From Phallus indusiatus (lineage: Eukaryota; Basidiomycota; Agaricomycetes; Phallales; Phallaceae): 64,000 nt of DNA. Below are positions 1 through 12,352 of this stretch, one piece after another. Numbering within the stretch: position 1 is the first letter of the stretch; each line of letters begins with the position of its first letter. The stretch covers positions 372,001-436,000 of the forward strand of contig JAQFWX010000031.1 of assembly GCA_027605045.1 (NCBI GenBank), in the 5' to 3' direction. The notes beneath the pieces are model-generated. The model saw only the letters and a list, made by a program, of their open reading frames with translations, did no database searches and had not been told where the DNA came from. The position numbers were made by a program, and so were the translations under genes.

Positions 1-3000
1 GCTCCTACATTGCCACCAGTTGCCGATCCGTCCGTGTAGACTGTCAAAGCGTTGGGTTCTGCAGCATCTGCGGCTTTTCCTTCATTAACATCCTTAGCTA
101 TGTTGATGTGAAAGCCATGTTGCCATGTTGGGTGCTTGCGCAAGGTTTCGACTTGTTCAAACTGCTCATCGTCCCATCCAAAAGCACAGCGCAGTGCTTC
201 TATAGGCGTTGGGTGGGCTTTTCGATGTTGAGCCTTCGTTTGTGCGTCCTCGTGCAGGGGATGATGTGGTGGTAGGCTGATTAACCTTGCGGCTTCCCTC
301 TGACACATCTCATTCAGTAGAAGGTGCGCAGGTAGAATGTCTGCATGGACATGCAGGGATTCCGTTGGTGTGGTTTTCATGGCACCCGTTGTGGCCAATG
401 CTGCCGCTCTCTGAATGCGCTCAAGTTTCCTTGCAAATCCGACTGATCCGGTAAGTCTTTTGGCGTTCGGTTTCTTGTGAACAGGCTGACACCAGACGCT
501 GGCTGCGTATAGAACTCTCGGGATAACGACTGCCTTATAAAGGCGTTTCACATAGGTGGGTGCTGTTCCGTGCTTCACTCTTGCAATTCGGCGCAGTTGC
601 ATTGCCCAGTCCAGGCCCTTTGCATAAGCGTGCTCTTGTTGTTCCTTGAAGCGGAGCTCCTGGTCAAGTATGATTCCCAAGTACTTGACCGATGTGGATG
701 GTTTCACCTCTTGATCGCGGAGTGTTAGCTTGGGCCGTCGGATTGGTTGCTTGCGCTTCTTTCGCTGCCGGCGTCTTGAGAAACCTACTAACTTGAGTTT
801 TGACAGCTCAAATGTTGATGTATGAGCTTCTGCCCACTCGCGTGCTCCTCCAGGTCCGTCGAACATATGTTTTAGTCTTTGATTGGCCTTGTGGAAGTCC
901 TTAGCAGCTACCAGGTATGCCACGTCATCTGCAAAGCCTGTCCCCAACTCATTGCGTCCCGTTTTTGCCACCTCTACGAGGGGTGAGTTGTAGATCTCGT
1001 AGCAGAACATGGAGGATGGTGCTCCTTGGTCGCAGCCGTTTTCAACTGGTAAAGGGTCTGATGTGTAGTCGTCGAAGGTGAGTTGGGTAACTCGTCTGTT
1101 CAGTGTTTCTGAGATGTATTCAGTGTACTCCGGGGGTATGCCTCTCATCCGCATATTGTGTATCAGGCGTCCTGGGGTGACGCTCGGAAATGCAGCTTTG
1201 ACATCGAGAAAGAATCCTGCCACCACTAGTCCTCTCCGCCATGCCTTCTTGATGAAACCAACAACCCTGTGGAGTGCATCCACTGTGGAGCGACCATTGC
1301 GGCCCCCGTACTGTTCATGTGCAAGTATGTGGTGCTTCTCTGCTTGGTGCAGAAGGGTTTCCGTCACGCATGCTGATAAGATTTTTGGTAGGGTTTTTCC
1401 TAGCGTTATGGGCCGGTATGCGTTCGGGTTGGCGTAGTTTGGGCGACCTGGTTTTCGAAGGACTATCACTGTGGATTTCTTCCAGTGTGCAGGGTAATGT
1501 TAGGGCTACTCAGCTCAAGCTAGAGGGAGGGGATCCTAAGTAATATATTGGAGGATAACTATACTACTCACCTAGAGGGAGGGGATCCTAAGAGAACAAG
1601 CTTAGGGACCCTCACTCTAGGTACAGCTACTATATACATAAAACGACGACGCGGCGTGCAGCCCTGACACAGCTAAGTGCCAGGCGCCCAAGCCGAGCCT
1701 AAGCGACGTGATGTCACGGGCATCACGCCGTGTACGAGCGCGCAACGCGCGCGAGTAGAGAAGGTGAAATATGGACGGAGAGAATAAACGGAAGGTAGAG
1801 GTAATGCACGGGAAATATAAATAAGGTAGAAATAGATATATACCGATGATAATAAATAAGGAAAAATGAGGGGACGCGGTAGCGTACCCTGACAGGTAAG
1901 TCTTAAGCTCAATCATGGCGTTAAACACCGGCACTAAGTATGGTATTAGGAGGTCGGCACATTCTTTGACGACTGCATTTGGAAAATCATCTGGGCCCAC
2001 TGCTTTGTGTGGTTTTAGCCTCCTGATTATGCGACTGACCTGTTTGTCTGTGATGGGCTCGAAGGTGAATTTGGGATCAGGGTAGGTGCGTTCCTCATCT
2101 GGTATGGTTATTGGGCTCAGTTTTGGAAAGAAGGTATTGCACAGCACTTCTGCCTTTTCTGCGTCGGTTTGGACGGTGACGGTGTTGCCCGGAGCTGTTT
2201 GTTTTTCAAGCGGTGGTATTCGTGGTCTAGTCCCATCTGTTGGAGGGCTTGATATGAGGTAGTTGGCCTTCCAGATATCTGTCTCGTCCATTCTCTCTAA
2301 CCATTCTCTCCAGTGGTCTGATTGTGCTTTTGCTATCAGCTTCGGGTACTCATTTCGCGCCTTCCGGTATTCGCCATGGACTGGGTCGCTTGGTGTGTGT
2401 CGCCGTTGAAGGTGAATGCGGGTGAGTTTACGGAGCTGCTGGCGTGCTTTTGTCAAGTCTTCGTTCCACCAGCGCTTCGAGTGAATATTGATTTGCAGGT
2501 CTGGAACGTGTTCTTGAATTGTGGCCTGGATAGCTGACTCAATGTGCTGCACAGTATCTTTTAGGTCCTCCACAGTAGTCATGGGTAGGGCGGGTTTGGT
2601 TGTGAGTCTTCTTTTGAGTTCTTTGTGGAAGTCTTCCCAGTTAACTTTGCGGTAGTTTTTGCGTAATTGGGGTGTGGAGCACTGGGTGGTTATTGCGATA
2701 TTGGTCAGGATTGGGTAGTGGTCAGTGGAGGCAGGCCTTAAGGTGGGTGCTGTGTTGCACTGTGTGATCTCATTGAGCACCTTTGCTGAGCAGAAGACAT
2801 TGTCTGGTCTAGTTTCATTCTTTGTGGCCATGGCTTCGAGTGTCGGGATGTCCTTTGGGAGTGCCATGCGCATGTCATATTCACTGATGAGGTCCAAGAG
2901 CTTCTGTGCACGGTCAAGGTTTGCTGAGGTGAAGAGGTGTCGGTTCCGCTCCTCGTCCCACATAGGATGGTGTCGGTTGAAGTCTCCCAACCACAGGCTT

Positions 3001-3587
3001 CGTAGGTCTTCTTTCAGCACCAAGGTGCTTTGCTTGTGCTTGTGTAGTGATCTGTTTAGGTCGTCCTCCTCATCCATTAGGACACGGCGGCCTCCTGGCA
3101 GGTGGGTTATTCGTAGCCCCGGCAAGCGCACTGTCTTTTGCATATGCTCAGCTAACTTCTTGATAGTAGTGTCGCTTTCACCATCAACGTAGACATTGAT
3201 GATTTGCATGGGGCCCAGATCGGTCTGCAGGATTATACCGACCATGTCCGGTGAAGTGAAGGGTATTTCTGTCCATGCAGCGGTGGAGATTTGTCTGCTG
3301 ATCATCAGAATTGCTCTTGAGTGGGCTGGGTTGTCATGATGTGTATGGGGGTAGACCAGGTGCCATGCGCTGTTTGAGATGGTGAGGTTGGTATGTGGAT
3401 TGATGTAGGGTTCCTGTATGGCAAGGAGGTGATGTCGGCGGGGGTTAGCAGCATGTAGGAGATCATTTTGGGCTATTTTGCTTTTGTTGAGGTTTTGCTG
3501 CCATATTGATATCTCTTTTAGGTTTAGTGCTTGTCTTTCACTCATCCAAAGAATGGTTTGGATTGGTATCGGCTGCCCAGAACTCAT
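1..3587 (-). pseudogene. LINE ORF2: AP endonuclease, reverse transcriptase, RNase H (split by solo LTR, cut by window edge)
   Basis: ORF2 nicks target DNA and reverse-transcribes the element RNA (target-primed reverse transcription). The N-terminal part (3587-1895) is an exonuclease-endonuclease-phosphatase domain with AIQEPYI (catalytic Glu), LGDFNRHHPMW (Asp/Asn) and STDHYPI (Asp-His). RT follows, with HWKKSTVIVLRKPG (motif 1), DVKAAFPSV (motif A) and FADD (motif C, near 917-940). At the left edge TVYTDGS opens RNase H. A 397-bp solo LTR interrupts it between finger and palm of the RT. Without the LTR the frame continues (phase 1 on both sides). The start may be the ATG at 3587 or that at 3545. 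The latter overlaps the ORF1 stop in the string ATGAGTGA, which suggests coupled termination-reinitiation. Confidence 0.9.
1498..1894 (-). mobile_element. Solo LTR of the Gypsy-2 family in LINE ORF2
   Basis: 397 bp, TG...CA ends, flanked by the 5-bp direct repeat GGTAA (1493-1497 and 1895-1899). It is the reverse complement of the Gypsy-2 LTRs at 18500 and 24336 but clearly diverged from them (several substitutions and indels), so it is the older insertion. The AAGCTTGTTCT primer segment is conserved. Confidence 0.95.
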
Positions 3588-4892
3588 CTAGCTTTGCCTG
3601 CCGGGATATTCTACCGCTAACCTCTTCAGTGTCTGCCTCAGTCTGATGATGGTCTACCGGGTCCTTTGGCATTGTGGGCGAGGGAGGAAACTCAAGTGGT
3701 GAGTCTGATCTGTCTCGGTTGGCTACCTCCGCTGATTGACTGTTGTCTTCCGACGATGATCGTAGTGGGTGACTTCGACATGCTGAAGATGGTTTCGGTG
3801 CTGTGTTTTTCAGCAGGCCTAAGATTGGGATCTCCACTGTGCCATCGTTCCGTTCCCATGTTTCCAGTTGGCCCTGTATGGGGAAGTATCTGAAGTCATT
3901 CTCCGGTGTCTTAGTGTTGAGGTCATTGACAGCTTTCATGTAGATTGGGCATTTCCTGTCCCATGCGGCATGACCGTTTACTTTGCAATTAGCACAGTAA
4001 TATTGGGTGCTATTGCTAACCGGGCATTGGCTTGTTCTGTGGAACTCTCGGCATTGGCCACATTGGTCGTGGAGTTGCTTGCAGTGTATAGCCAGGTGAT
4101 GGGATGGAATAACCTGGCATTTTAGGCATCGTAGGGGTTCTATCTGTTTCTTCCGTACCTCAACGCGGTTGCCATGGATGACTAGGCCATGTCGGATTGC
4201 CTCGTTTGCTGCCTTTGGATCTGCAAAATCGAGGAGTAAGTGTGCTGTCCTTTGACCCTGCCGCCGCCTTTTGATTGGTTTTAACCATGTTGACCTTTGG
4301 ATTGCCTGTACTGGGAGGTCATTTTGCTGTTCTACCATGCGGATCTCAGAGATTTCGGCTTCATTGAAGGTGACTGGAGTCAGCTCAGCGATGACTGGGA
4401 AGAACTTGGGCCGCATATCCATCAGGTCACCGAAACCATTTAGGAAGTCGTTTTTCTGGATTGTCTGGCTTAGCCACTGCAGTGCACTGGGATCATTCAT
4501 CTCATAGGTAATTGTGCCTGACTTCGCTTTGCGTGCACTGAGGAAGCTTGGGGTAATTTGGCAGGATGAAGTGTCCATCTTATCCAATGCAAGGCGGGCT
4601 TTTTCCAGGATTTCGGCATCTGACAGGTCCTTTGTTGGGTCGTGTTGGAGTCCAGGTGTGGGCTTCAAGGTAAGAAGTCTTGCATTCCTTTCGCATCGTT
4701 CCGCAGCTCGGTTGCTTTGTCGGGTTGTCTTTGTTTGCGACAGCAGGGCTTGTGCGTAGGTGCTTGGGCTTGCGTTGGTTGCACGTTGGCTTGACTTCTT
4801 CAGTTCCTTGATGCTTTCAGCGAGTCTTTTTTGCAGGTCGGATTGTACAGCATGGATTTCCCGTTGTACTGATTCCTTTGTTTCGTCCAGTG

Positions 4893-5075
4893 TAAGGTTC
4901 TAAACGGGTTGCGGGTTTCACAGGTTTGACCCGCAGGTACCCGTACCCGTACCCGTGGGTTGCGGGTACCCGTTGACAGGTACCTGTCACTCATTTGACC
5001 CGGGACGGGTACGGATACTTATTTTTGACATGGCAGGTACCTGTCCTACCCGTCATATATAGCACACAAATAAAT
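4893..5075 (+). repeat. Left hAT TIR (4893-4910) and subterminal repeat array
   Basis: The TIR is TAAGGTTCTAAACGGGTT, perfectly matched at the right end. Inside it, up to about 5060, follow tandem and inverted copies of TACCCG, CGGGTA and GACAGGTACCTGTC-like motifs, probable transposase-binding sites. The transposase promoter must lie between here and the ATG at 5211. Confidence 0.9.
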
Positions 5076-5864
5076 GTTTCTTTATTATTATCACCAACGG
5101 GGATTTTTTCTTAAAGATTTTTTTTCGACTGTTCAATCTGAGTTTATTATAATCCGGACTCAGCTTTTCGCCCGCTCTAAATCAGCTCATACTCTCAAAT
5201 AATTTTTTACATGCAAAAATCAACCAAGCGCACTCGTCAGGCTTCACAGAACAGTGTAAAAGAGCCTTCCGGAAACTCAAACACCTCCAAAAAAACTCGA
5301 CTGTCAACTGTCAACTCTGCGCCGACTGTGTCTAGCCCAATAGACACATCCACCCCCGGAAGTGACAGACCTTCCAGAGATTCTACCCCTGCAACAGTCA
5401 ATGCCACAGAAAAAGAAAATACAGAAACAGGACTTACAGAAGAGCTTGATGATGATCCGGATGAGGTTGCAATGCGTATGTGAAATTATCTCCGCTTGCG
5501 AACTATTTTATCTTAGTTAATTTGTCAGGTGCGAAGCAAAAAACATGGACTTCGGATGTTTATAATCATTTTCATGATGTTACCATTGCCAGAGATACCA
5601 AAGGCAACAAGAGATACAGTAATGATGTTTTATTATATGCATTTGAATGCAAAATGTAAGTATTGAATTGATTTATTGACTGTGGAAATTAATTGCTTAC
5701 AGAAATGGAACCATCAAATATCGTAAAGCGTCTGATAATTCGACGGGAAACTTGAAGAAGCACATAGCCGCGTGTCTTCCTCTTCCTGATTCACCCTCTA
5801 TCCACATCATGCAACAATTTACCGGCGGCTACACTCGAGAACGTTTTCGCTGGATGATTGCTAG

Positions 5865-6491
5865 TGTCACGCCCGCGTAACACCTCGCTTAAGCGGAGCT
5901 CCGCTCATTCCTTTTCCGTACCTCGCTTATATTCTTTTGTTTCCCCGTTCCGATCCATTTCCTTTTCCGTCCTTGTTATCTTGTTGTAACCCGTTTCAGG
6001 TCTCTATTTAGTTTCATAGCTATTTAAAGATCGAGCTTCCTGTAACTACTTCTCCAGTTCTGATATAGATCTTATTCCGCCCAATCTCCCACACGTTTCA
6101 CATCTCGATCCAATCTCATCTAAGATCCCCTGTCGTCGTTGACGACGTCTTCGAGCGTCGTCGGCGACGCTCTGTCTATCTTCTTCAACAACTACCTCTG
6201 ACCAACCTCTCCGACCCTCAATCCTACGTCGCAGCCACGCTGCGCACTCCCAGACCTCATCCTCATCTCTCCGACCCTAGACCCAGCCTCGAGACATCGC
6301 AGCTTCGCAGCTCAGTCTCAATCCTAGCAACCCCGACGTCACTTGTACATCGGAGACCCAGCCCGACCCGAAATTGTTGGTGACGCACCGTGAGGGCGCA
6401 ACTCAAGAGTAAGTTGAAGCCGACCAACATCCGACCCACGTCCGATCCTGTCCCGAGCCTCGCTTAGTCATCCCGACCCCGGCGCGTAACA
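5865..6491 (+). repeat. Gypsy-1 5' LTR
   Basis: 627 bp, TG...CA. It carries a TATA-like box TATTTAAA (6021-6028) and, 27 bp downstream, CAGTTCTGATATA (6055-6067), the reverse complement of the sequence just after the LTR. The U3/R border therefore probably lies near 6055. Confidence 0.95.
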
Positions 6492-6492
6492 G

Positions 6493-6505
6493 TATATCAG
6501 AACTG
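6493..6505 (+). other. Gypsy-1 primer-binding site, self-priming type
   Basis: TATATCAGAACTG begins one base after the LTR and is a perfect 13-nt complement of LTR positions 6055-6067, about where transcription should start. This is the arrangement known from Tf1/sushi-type elements, in which the folded 5' end of the transcript primes minus-strand DNA. No tRNA 3'-end match was recognised by eye. Confidence 0.75.
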
Positions 6506-6542
6506 ACACTCACGTGCGTTTTCACTCCCGTTCCTGCCCACC

Positions 6543-8383
6543 ATGACCCGAACCGTTACTATCTCTCGGGTGGGTCAACCTTTTCCCATCCGAACTGATC
6601 CCGTATCACCTGCCCCTATTCCCACCACCTCCGCGGACGAACGAGCAATCCGACGTTTGAATCGCGAAGCAAAGAAGGACCAGATCAATGGTATCACCAA
6701 TGACACCACTGAAACCATCTCGACGAGGTTCTTCGATGCTCAAGAACAACGTCAGCATCGTGAGTCCATGATCGCATCTGTCCGACCCCTTCCCTCTGGC
6801 GATGAGATCATTCCCGCGACTCCACAATCTTCCGAGGCCGCGTCGACCCCACGTCCTTCTCGAAAGAAGAAAAGCAAAGGCAAGGCCCGCGCTAGAACCC
6901 CTCCGAAGACCAGTACGATTCCGAGTCTTCCGAGGACTCTTACAACGGCATCGGTCGTCGTCGCCACCATCACCGCCAACACAGATCCGAGCCTGGTGCA
7001 TCCGGGCAAGCCCCAGAACCACCTCCTAACCCATCTCCGAACCCACCTCCCAGCAGTCACACCCCAGTCGACTCCCCAGGTCGTGGTCCTAGAAGAAACC
7101 CGACTCCTCCCGCTTCCGAACCTCCTCCTCCGCCACCTCCCAGACAACCCCGTTTCCAACCACCCCGTGGACCTCCCAGCGACCCTGGTGATGATGATGA
7201 TGATCCTGATGATGAGTCTAGCGACTCTGAGTCACGTCGTCGTCGTCGCCGACGTGGTCACCGCTCGCGACGCTCAAGACGCTCTCGTTCCCGTTCCCGA
7301 TCCCCTTCTGGTGGCTACATCAGAACAAAAGATCTCTCGGCACTGATTAAGGCTATCACCGAGAGTACTGGGGAACTCGGCGGGGACAAGTCCGGTGTCA
7401 AAGCTCGCGATCCCGACACCTATGATGGTTCCAGTGACGAGAAGCTTCGCATTTTCGTCTACCAGTGCGACCTTTATTTCATGGCCCAGCCCAAGAAGTT
7501 CAAAGAAGACACTGCCAAGGTGGCTTTCGCCATCTCCTTCCTCCGAGGCAGTGCCATGTCCTACTTCCGAACCTTCGGTGCATCTCGCGATGTCATCGTT
7601 GCCCACGACTTCCTGCACAACTGGAAGGCCTTCATCACCAAACTCAACAACCTCTTCGGTTCCTTCAACCCCGAAGATGAGGATGAAGACGCCATCCATC
7701 GCATCGCCTTCCCCAATGATGGTAAGGCCACCGAGTACTTTATCAAGTTCGCCGAGTACCAGAACCGCGTCTCCTTTGACGATCGGTCCCTCCGTTACAT
7801 TGTCCGCCGAGCCATTCCCGAACGCATCCGAGCGGCCATCACCAATCAAGGCCTCCGAGACGACACTTTCGAACAGCTCCGTCAAGCCGTTCTTAAGGTC
7901 GATAGCCAATATTGGTCCAAGAAGAGCCGCGAAGAGAACGAGCGCAAGGAATATCAAGCCTTGCAAGCCAAGTTCAGTAAGTACGACAAGAAGAACAACT
8001 CGTCCTCTAGTTCGGCGAAGCCATCTGCGACGTCGAACGACTCTGCATCTAAGTCCAACAGCAACAGCAGCAACAACAGCAACAGCAACAACAGCAACAA
8101 CGGCAACAACAAAAACAAGCCGAAGACTTCGACAACCCCGGGACCCAAGCCTGAACACCTAGGACCTGATGGTAAGCTTACAGCTACCGAGAAGGACCGT
8201 CGAGTCAAGGAAGGCTTGTGCCTCATCTGTGCAACCAAGGGACACATGGCCCGAGATTGCCCCCGATCCCGCAACAACAACAGCAGCAGCAGCAACAACA
8301 AACCTGCTAAAGCTCGTGCCGCAACTGCTACCGAACCTTTGTCGTCCATTCCCGAGGCGACAATCGAAGAGGTAAAAAACTAG
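6543..8383 (+). CDS. Gypsy-1 gag (one frame break near 6900)
   Basis: Gag forms the virus-like particle. The ATG at 6543 sits in a good context (CCACCATGA). The first 118 or so codons read in one frame (MTRTVTISRVG...). From about 6896 the sensible sequence is in the -1 frame (EDQYDSESSEDSY...) and runs to the TAG at 8381-8383. The old frame has a TAG at 6893 in the new frame's path, so the switch lies within 6896-6905, in a C-rich run; a 1-nt loss is the simplest reading. After a Pro-rich and an Arg/Ser-rich linker comes the retrotransposon gag domain (MAQPKKFKED to about 7960), an Asn/Ser-rich stretch, and one CCHC knuckle CLICATKGHMARDC near 8218-8260. Confidence 0.85.
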
Positions 8384-8438
8384 TCTGCGACCCACCAGAA
8401 ACTCGTCCTGTGGGTCGTAAAGACCTCACAGAACGAGT
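8374..8438 (+). promoter_or_regulatory. -1 ribosomal frameshift signal (slippery heptamer plus pseudoknot) at gag-pol junction
   Basis: The gag frame reads GTA AAA AAC TAG: heptamer A AAA AAC (8374-8380) directly before the gag stop. The pol frame is the -1 frame. Stem 1 pairs 8386-8395 with 8410-8419 (ten pairs, one G-U), five bases after the heptamer. Loop bases ACTCGT (8401-8406) pair with ACGAGT (8433-8438), giving an H-type pseudoknot. A AAA AAC is a canonical slippery sequence of retroviruses. Confidence 0.85.
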
Positions 8439-11400
8439 CCCCGTTTCTCCTGTCTCTGTTTCTTTTGATTCCGATTCTCTTGACTATAAAACATTAAAAG
8501 CAGTTAAATTTCTTCGTTTCAATTCCGTAGCTCTTTCCGATCCCAAATCTTGTATATTGAACTTAACGTCCGAAATCCTTCCCGACCCCTTCCGAGGTCT
8601 TGTTGACTCCGGTTCCTCTAATTGTTTCATAGATAGTGACTTTGTTAAGAAAAACGACTTAGTTACCGAACCTATTGACCCGATCCCCATTATGCTTATC
8701 GATGGTACTGTTAACAATCATGTATCTAGTGTAGCTTCCCTTCCCGTCCGCTTCCCCTCTGGAGAAGTACTCCCGATCCCTTTCTACGTGACACCCCTGG
8801 AATCAACCTGCGCTGTAGTACTTGGGCATGACTGGCTCCTCCGCTACAATCCTTTGATTGACTGGAGATTGAGCAGTGTAACCTTCCGAGACTCAGTAAA
8901 GGGCGAAACCTTCCCGAAGTCGACCTATGTGCGCGCAGCCTCGCTCACGCACACCGTGGACCCTGTCGTCCAACCCTCCCTAGAACTGTCACGTCCCGAA
9001 TATCCCGTACAACCAATTGACATTGGTTTCCTGACTGCGACTTCCTTTATGCGCGCTTGCAAAGTTAAAGGTTCGTCGGCATTTAAACTCAATTTCCCTA
9101 GGTCCCAGCCTGCTGAGCTTCACGCTCGCGCTGCATCTTTGGAATCTCCCGACCTTTCCTCCATTCCCTCCGAGTACCATGACTATGCCGATGTCTTCTC
9201 CAAGCAACAGGCTAACTCATTACCTCCCCATCGACAATTCGACCTTCAGATCGTTTTGGAAGAAGGCACCTCACCCCCCCTAGGACCCATCTATTCGTTG
9301 TCTCCTAGAGAGCTCGAGGCCCTTCGCGAATTCCTGGATGAAAACCTCGCAAGTGGTTTCATCCGACCCTCAACATCGCCTCACGGCGCGCCCGTCCTCT
9401 TTGTCAAGAAAAAGGATGGTTCCCTCCGCCTTTGTGTGGATTTCCGTGGTCTCAACAAGATCACGAAGAAGGACCGTTACCCCCTTCCATTAATCTCCGA
9501 TCTCTTAGACTCGCCTCGCAAAGCTCGTATCTACTCCAAGATCGACTTGCAACACGCGTTCCATCTTGTTCGCGTTGCAGAAGGTGATGAATGGAAAACG
9601 GCCTTTAGGACTCGTTATGGCTCGTTCGAGTGGCTAGTAATGCCCTTTGGATTGTCTAACGCCCCCTCAGTATTCCAACGATTTGTCAATGAGGTCTTCG
9701 CCGACCTCTTAGATACTTCTGTTGTGGCCTATATTGACGATCTATTAGTCTACTCTGACAGCCTAGAAGAACATGTCCAACATGTGCGCGAAGTCTTACG
9801 AAGACTCCGCCACCATAAGCTTTATGCTTCCGCTAAGAAGTGTGTTTGGCACACTGACAAGGTCGAATTCCTCGGCTTTGTCCTCGGCACAGAAGGGCTC
9901 TCGATGGACCCTTCCAAGGTCGAAGTAATCCAGAAGTGGCCTCCCCCTCGTAGGACCAAGGATATTCAGTCCTTCCTCGGGTTTGCCAATTTCTATCGTC
10001 GTTTCATCCATGACTACTCCAAAATAACAGTGCCACTAACGCGTTTAACACGTAAAGGTACTGACTGGGATTGGACAGATGATTGTCAGCGAGCTTTCGA
10101 TGCTCTCAAAGCCGCCTTCACCACGGCACCCGTCCTCACCCATTGGATCCCCGACGCACCCCTTGTCATCGAAACCGACGCCTCGGACTACGCCCTCGCC
10201 GCGATCCTTTCCATCTATGTGAATGGTGACCTCCACCCTATCGCCTTTCACTCTAGGACTTTTACCAGTCCCGAACTCAACTACGACGTCCACGATAAAG
10301 AATTATTGGCCATTTTCGAAGCCTTTAAGCGCTGGCGTCACTACCTCGAGGGATCTGCGACCCCTATCGATGTCATCACCGACCATAAGAACCTCGTCTA
10401 TTTCTCCTCTACCAAAATGCTAACCCGCCGTCAAGCCCGTTGGTCTGAGTACCTCTCTCAGTTTAACCTCGTTATTCGATTCCGACCTGGCCGCCAAGGC
10501 GCCAAGCCCGATGCTCTAACTCGACGGTGGGATGTCTACGCAAAAGAGGGGAGTAGCGACTATGCCACTGTCAATCCTCACAACTTCCGACCTATGTTTT
10601 CCCAAGACCAGTTGGCATCGTCCCTTAGAGCAACATACTTACTACCTCTAGCACTCCGAGGAGCCAAGATTATGGACATCGCCCAGCTCCATGAAGACAT
10701 TCGCGCAGCCCTCCCTCATGATCCCCTATCCGCTCCCAACCTCGCATCGCCCTCCAACCCTTGGTCTTCGACCGATGGGTTACTCCGTTTCAAAGGCAAG
10801 ATTTTCGTTCCCGACCAGAAAGACCTTCGCCTACGCGTTCTGCAAGACAAACACGACCATATCCTTGCCGGCCACTTCGGCCAGAACAAGACGCTCGAGC
10901 TAGTACAACGAGAATACTACTGGCCCGACCTCCGCGACTTCGTTCAAAGCTTCGCCAAGACCTGCGACACATGCCTCCGAAACAAGTCCCAACGTCATAA
11001 GCCTTACGGGTTCCTAAAGCAACTCCCCATTCCCGACAAGCCATGGAACTCGATAAGCATGGACTTCATCGAGAAATTACCAGAGTCTGACGGTTTCACT
11101 GACATCCTCGTCATTGTAGATCGCCTAACCAAACAGGTCATCTTTATCCCCACAGTCGACACCATCACTGCACCCGAACTCGCCAAGCTCTTCGTGATGC
11201 ACGTTTTCTCGAAACATGGCGTTCCGAGCCATGTTACTTCCGACCGTGGTTCCGAGTTCGTATCGAGGTTTTTCCGCTCCCTAGGCACAGCCCTCAACAT
11301 GAAGCTTCACTTTACCTCGGGATATCACCCCGAGGGCGATGGCCAAACGGAACGAATGAACCAGACCTTGGAACAGTACCTCCGCGTGTACTGTAACTAC

Positions 11401-12165
11401 CAGCAGGACAATTGGTCCGAACTCTTACCACTCGCAGAGTTCGCGTACAACAACTCCGTCTCTGCCACCACCGGAATCACCCCGTTCTTTGCCAACAAAG
11501 GCTATCACCCCAACATCGAAGTCCACCTAGACCGTACTCTGTCATCTGACCCAGCCCGAATCTTCGTCACCGACCTCGGAGAGCTTCATGAGGAACTCAA
11601 ACAACACATCGCCGACGCACAACGACGCTATCAGCATAGCGCTGATTCGCGACGTTCCGAGCCACCAGCATTCAAAATTGGCGATAAAGCTTATGTCAAG
11701 TCCAAGTTCATCTCAACCACCCGACCCTCCAAGAAGCTCGCCGAGAGGTTCTTAGGACCCTATGAGATCATTGCCCAGCCAGGCACCTTGTCCTACACCC
11801 TCAAGCTCCCTCCTCACATGCGAGCTATCCACCCAGTGTTCCATGTCTCTATGCTCGAACCCCACGTTCCGAACACCATCCCGAACCGAATGCAACCTCC
11901 CCCACCACCAGTCGAAGTCGACAGCGTGTTGGAGTACGAGGTCGCCGAGGTTTTAGACTCTAAATTGGACCGACGCTGCCGTATACAACTCCACTATTAT
12001 GCGCGATGGCTAGGCTATGAAGGTACTGATGAAGAGTTTTCTTGGATCAACGCCTCTGACATAGCCAACGCCCCCGACGTCGTCGCGACGTTTCACGAAG
12101 CTTATCCTGACAAGCCCGGCCCGGATCCGAAGTTTTTCAAACGCAATCCCGAAGTAGATACTTGA
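8375..12165 (+). CDS. Gypsy-1 pol polyprotein (protease, RT, RNase H, integrase, chromodomain)
   Basis: Probably made as a gag-pol fusion by -1 frameshifting, as the frame is open from the heptamer and has no early ATG. Order: aspartic protease LVDSGSSNCFID; RT with KKKDGSLRLCVDFRGLN and YIDD (AYIDDLLVYS); RNase H with ETDASDYALAA; integrase HHCC zinc finger (HDHILAGHFG...CDTC), then DDE residues in SMDFIEKLP, SDRGSEF and DGQTERMNQTLE; GPY-like region; and a C-terminal chromodomain-like fold (YYARWLGYEGTDEEFSW). About 1260 aa, full length for a chromovirus. No stop or frameshift was found, so the enzyme set should be active. The chromodomain would steer integration to marked chromatin. Confidence 0.95.
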
Positions 12166-12352
12166 ACATTTCCCTTTCCTCCTTCTTTTCCGACCTTTTA
12201 TCACACCTCGCTCGTAGGTAGAACAAGAAACAAAGAAAATTGATTTCAAAGTTATTAGTATAGTAATTATTCTACGTCCATGGTATCTTGGGTCTCAACG
12301 ACCTCCTCTTCTCCTTCCTTCCCTTTTCCTTTCCCCGCTCCGACCTCTGTCT

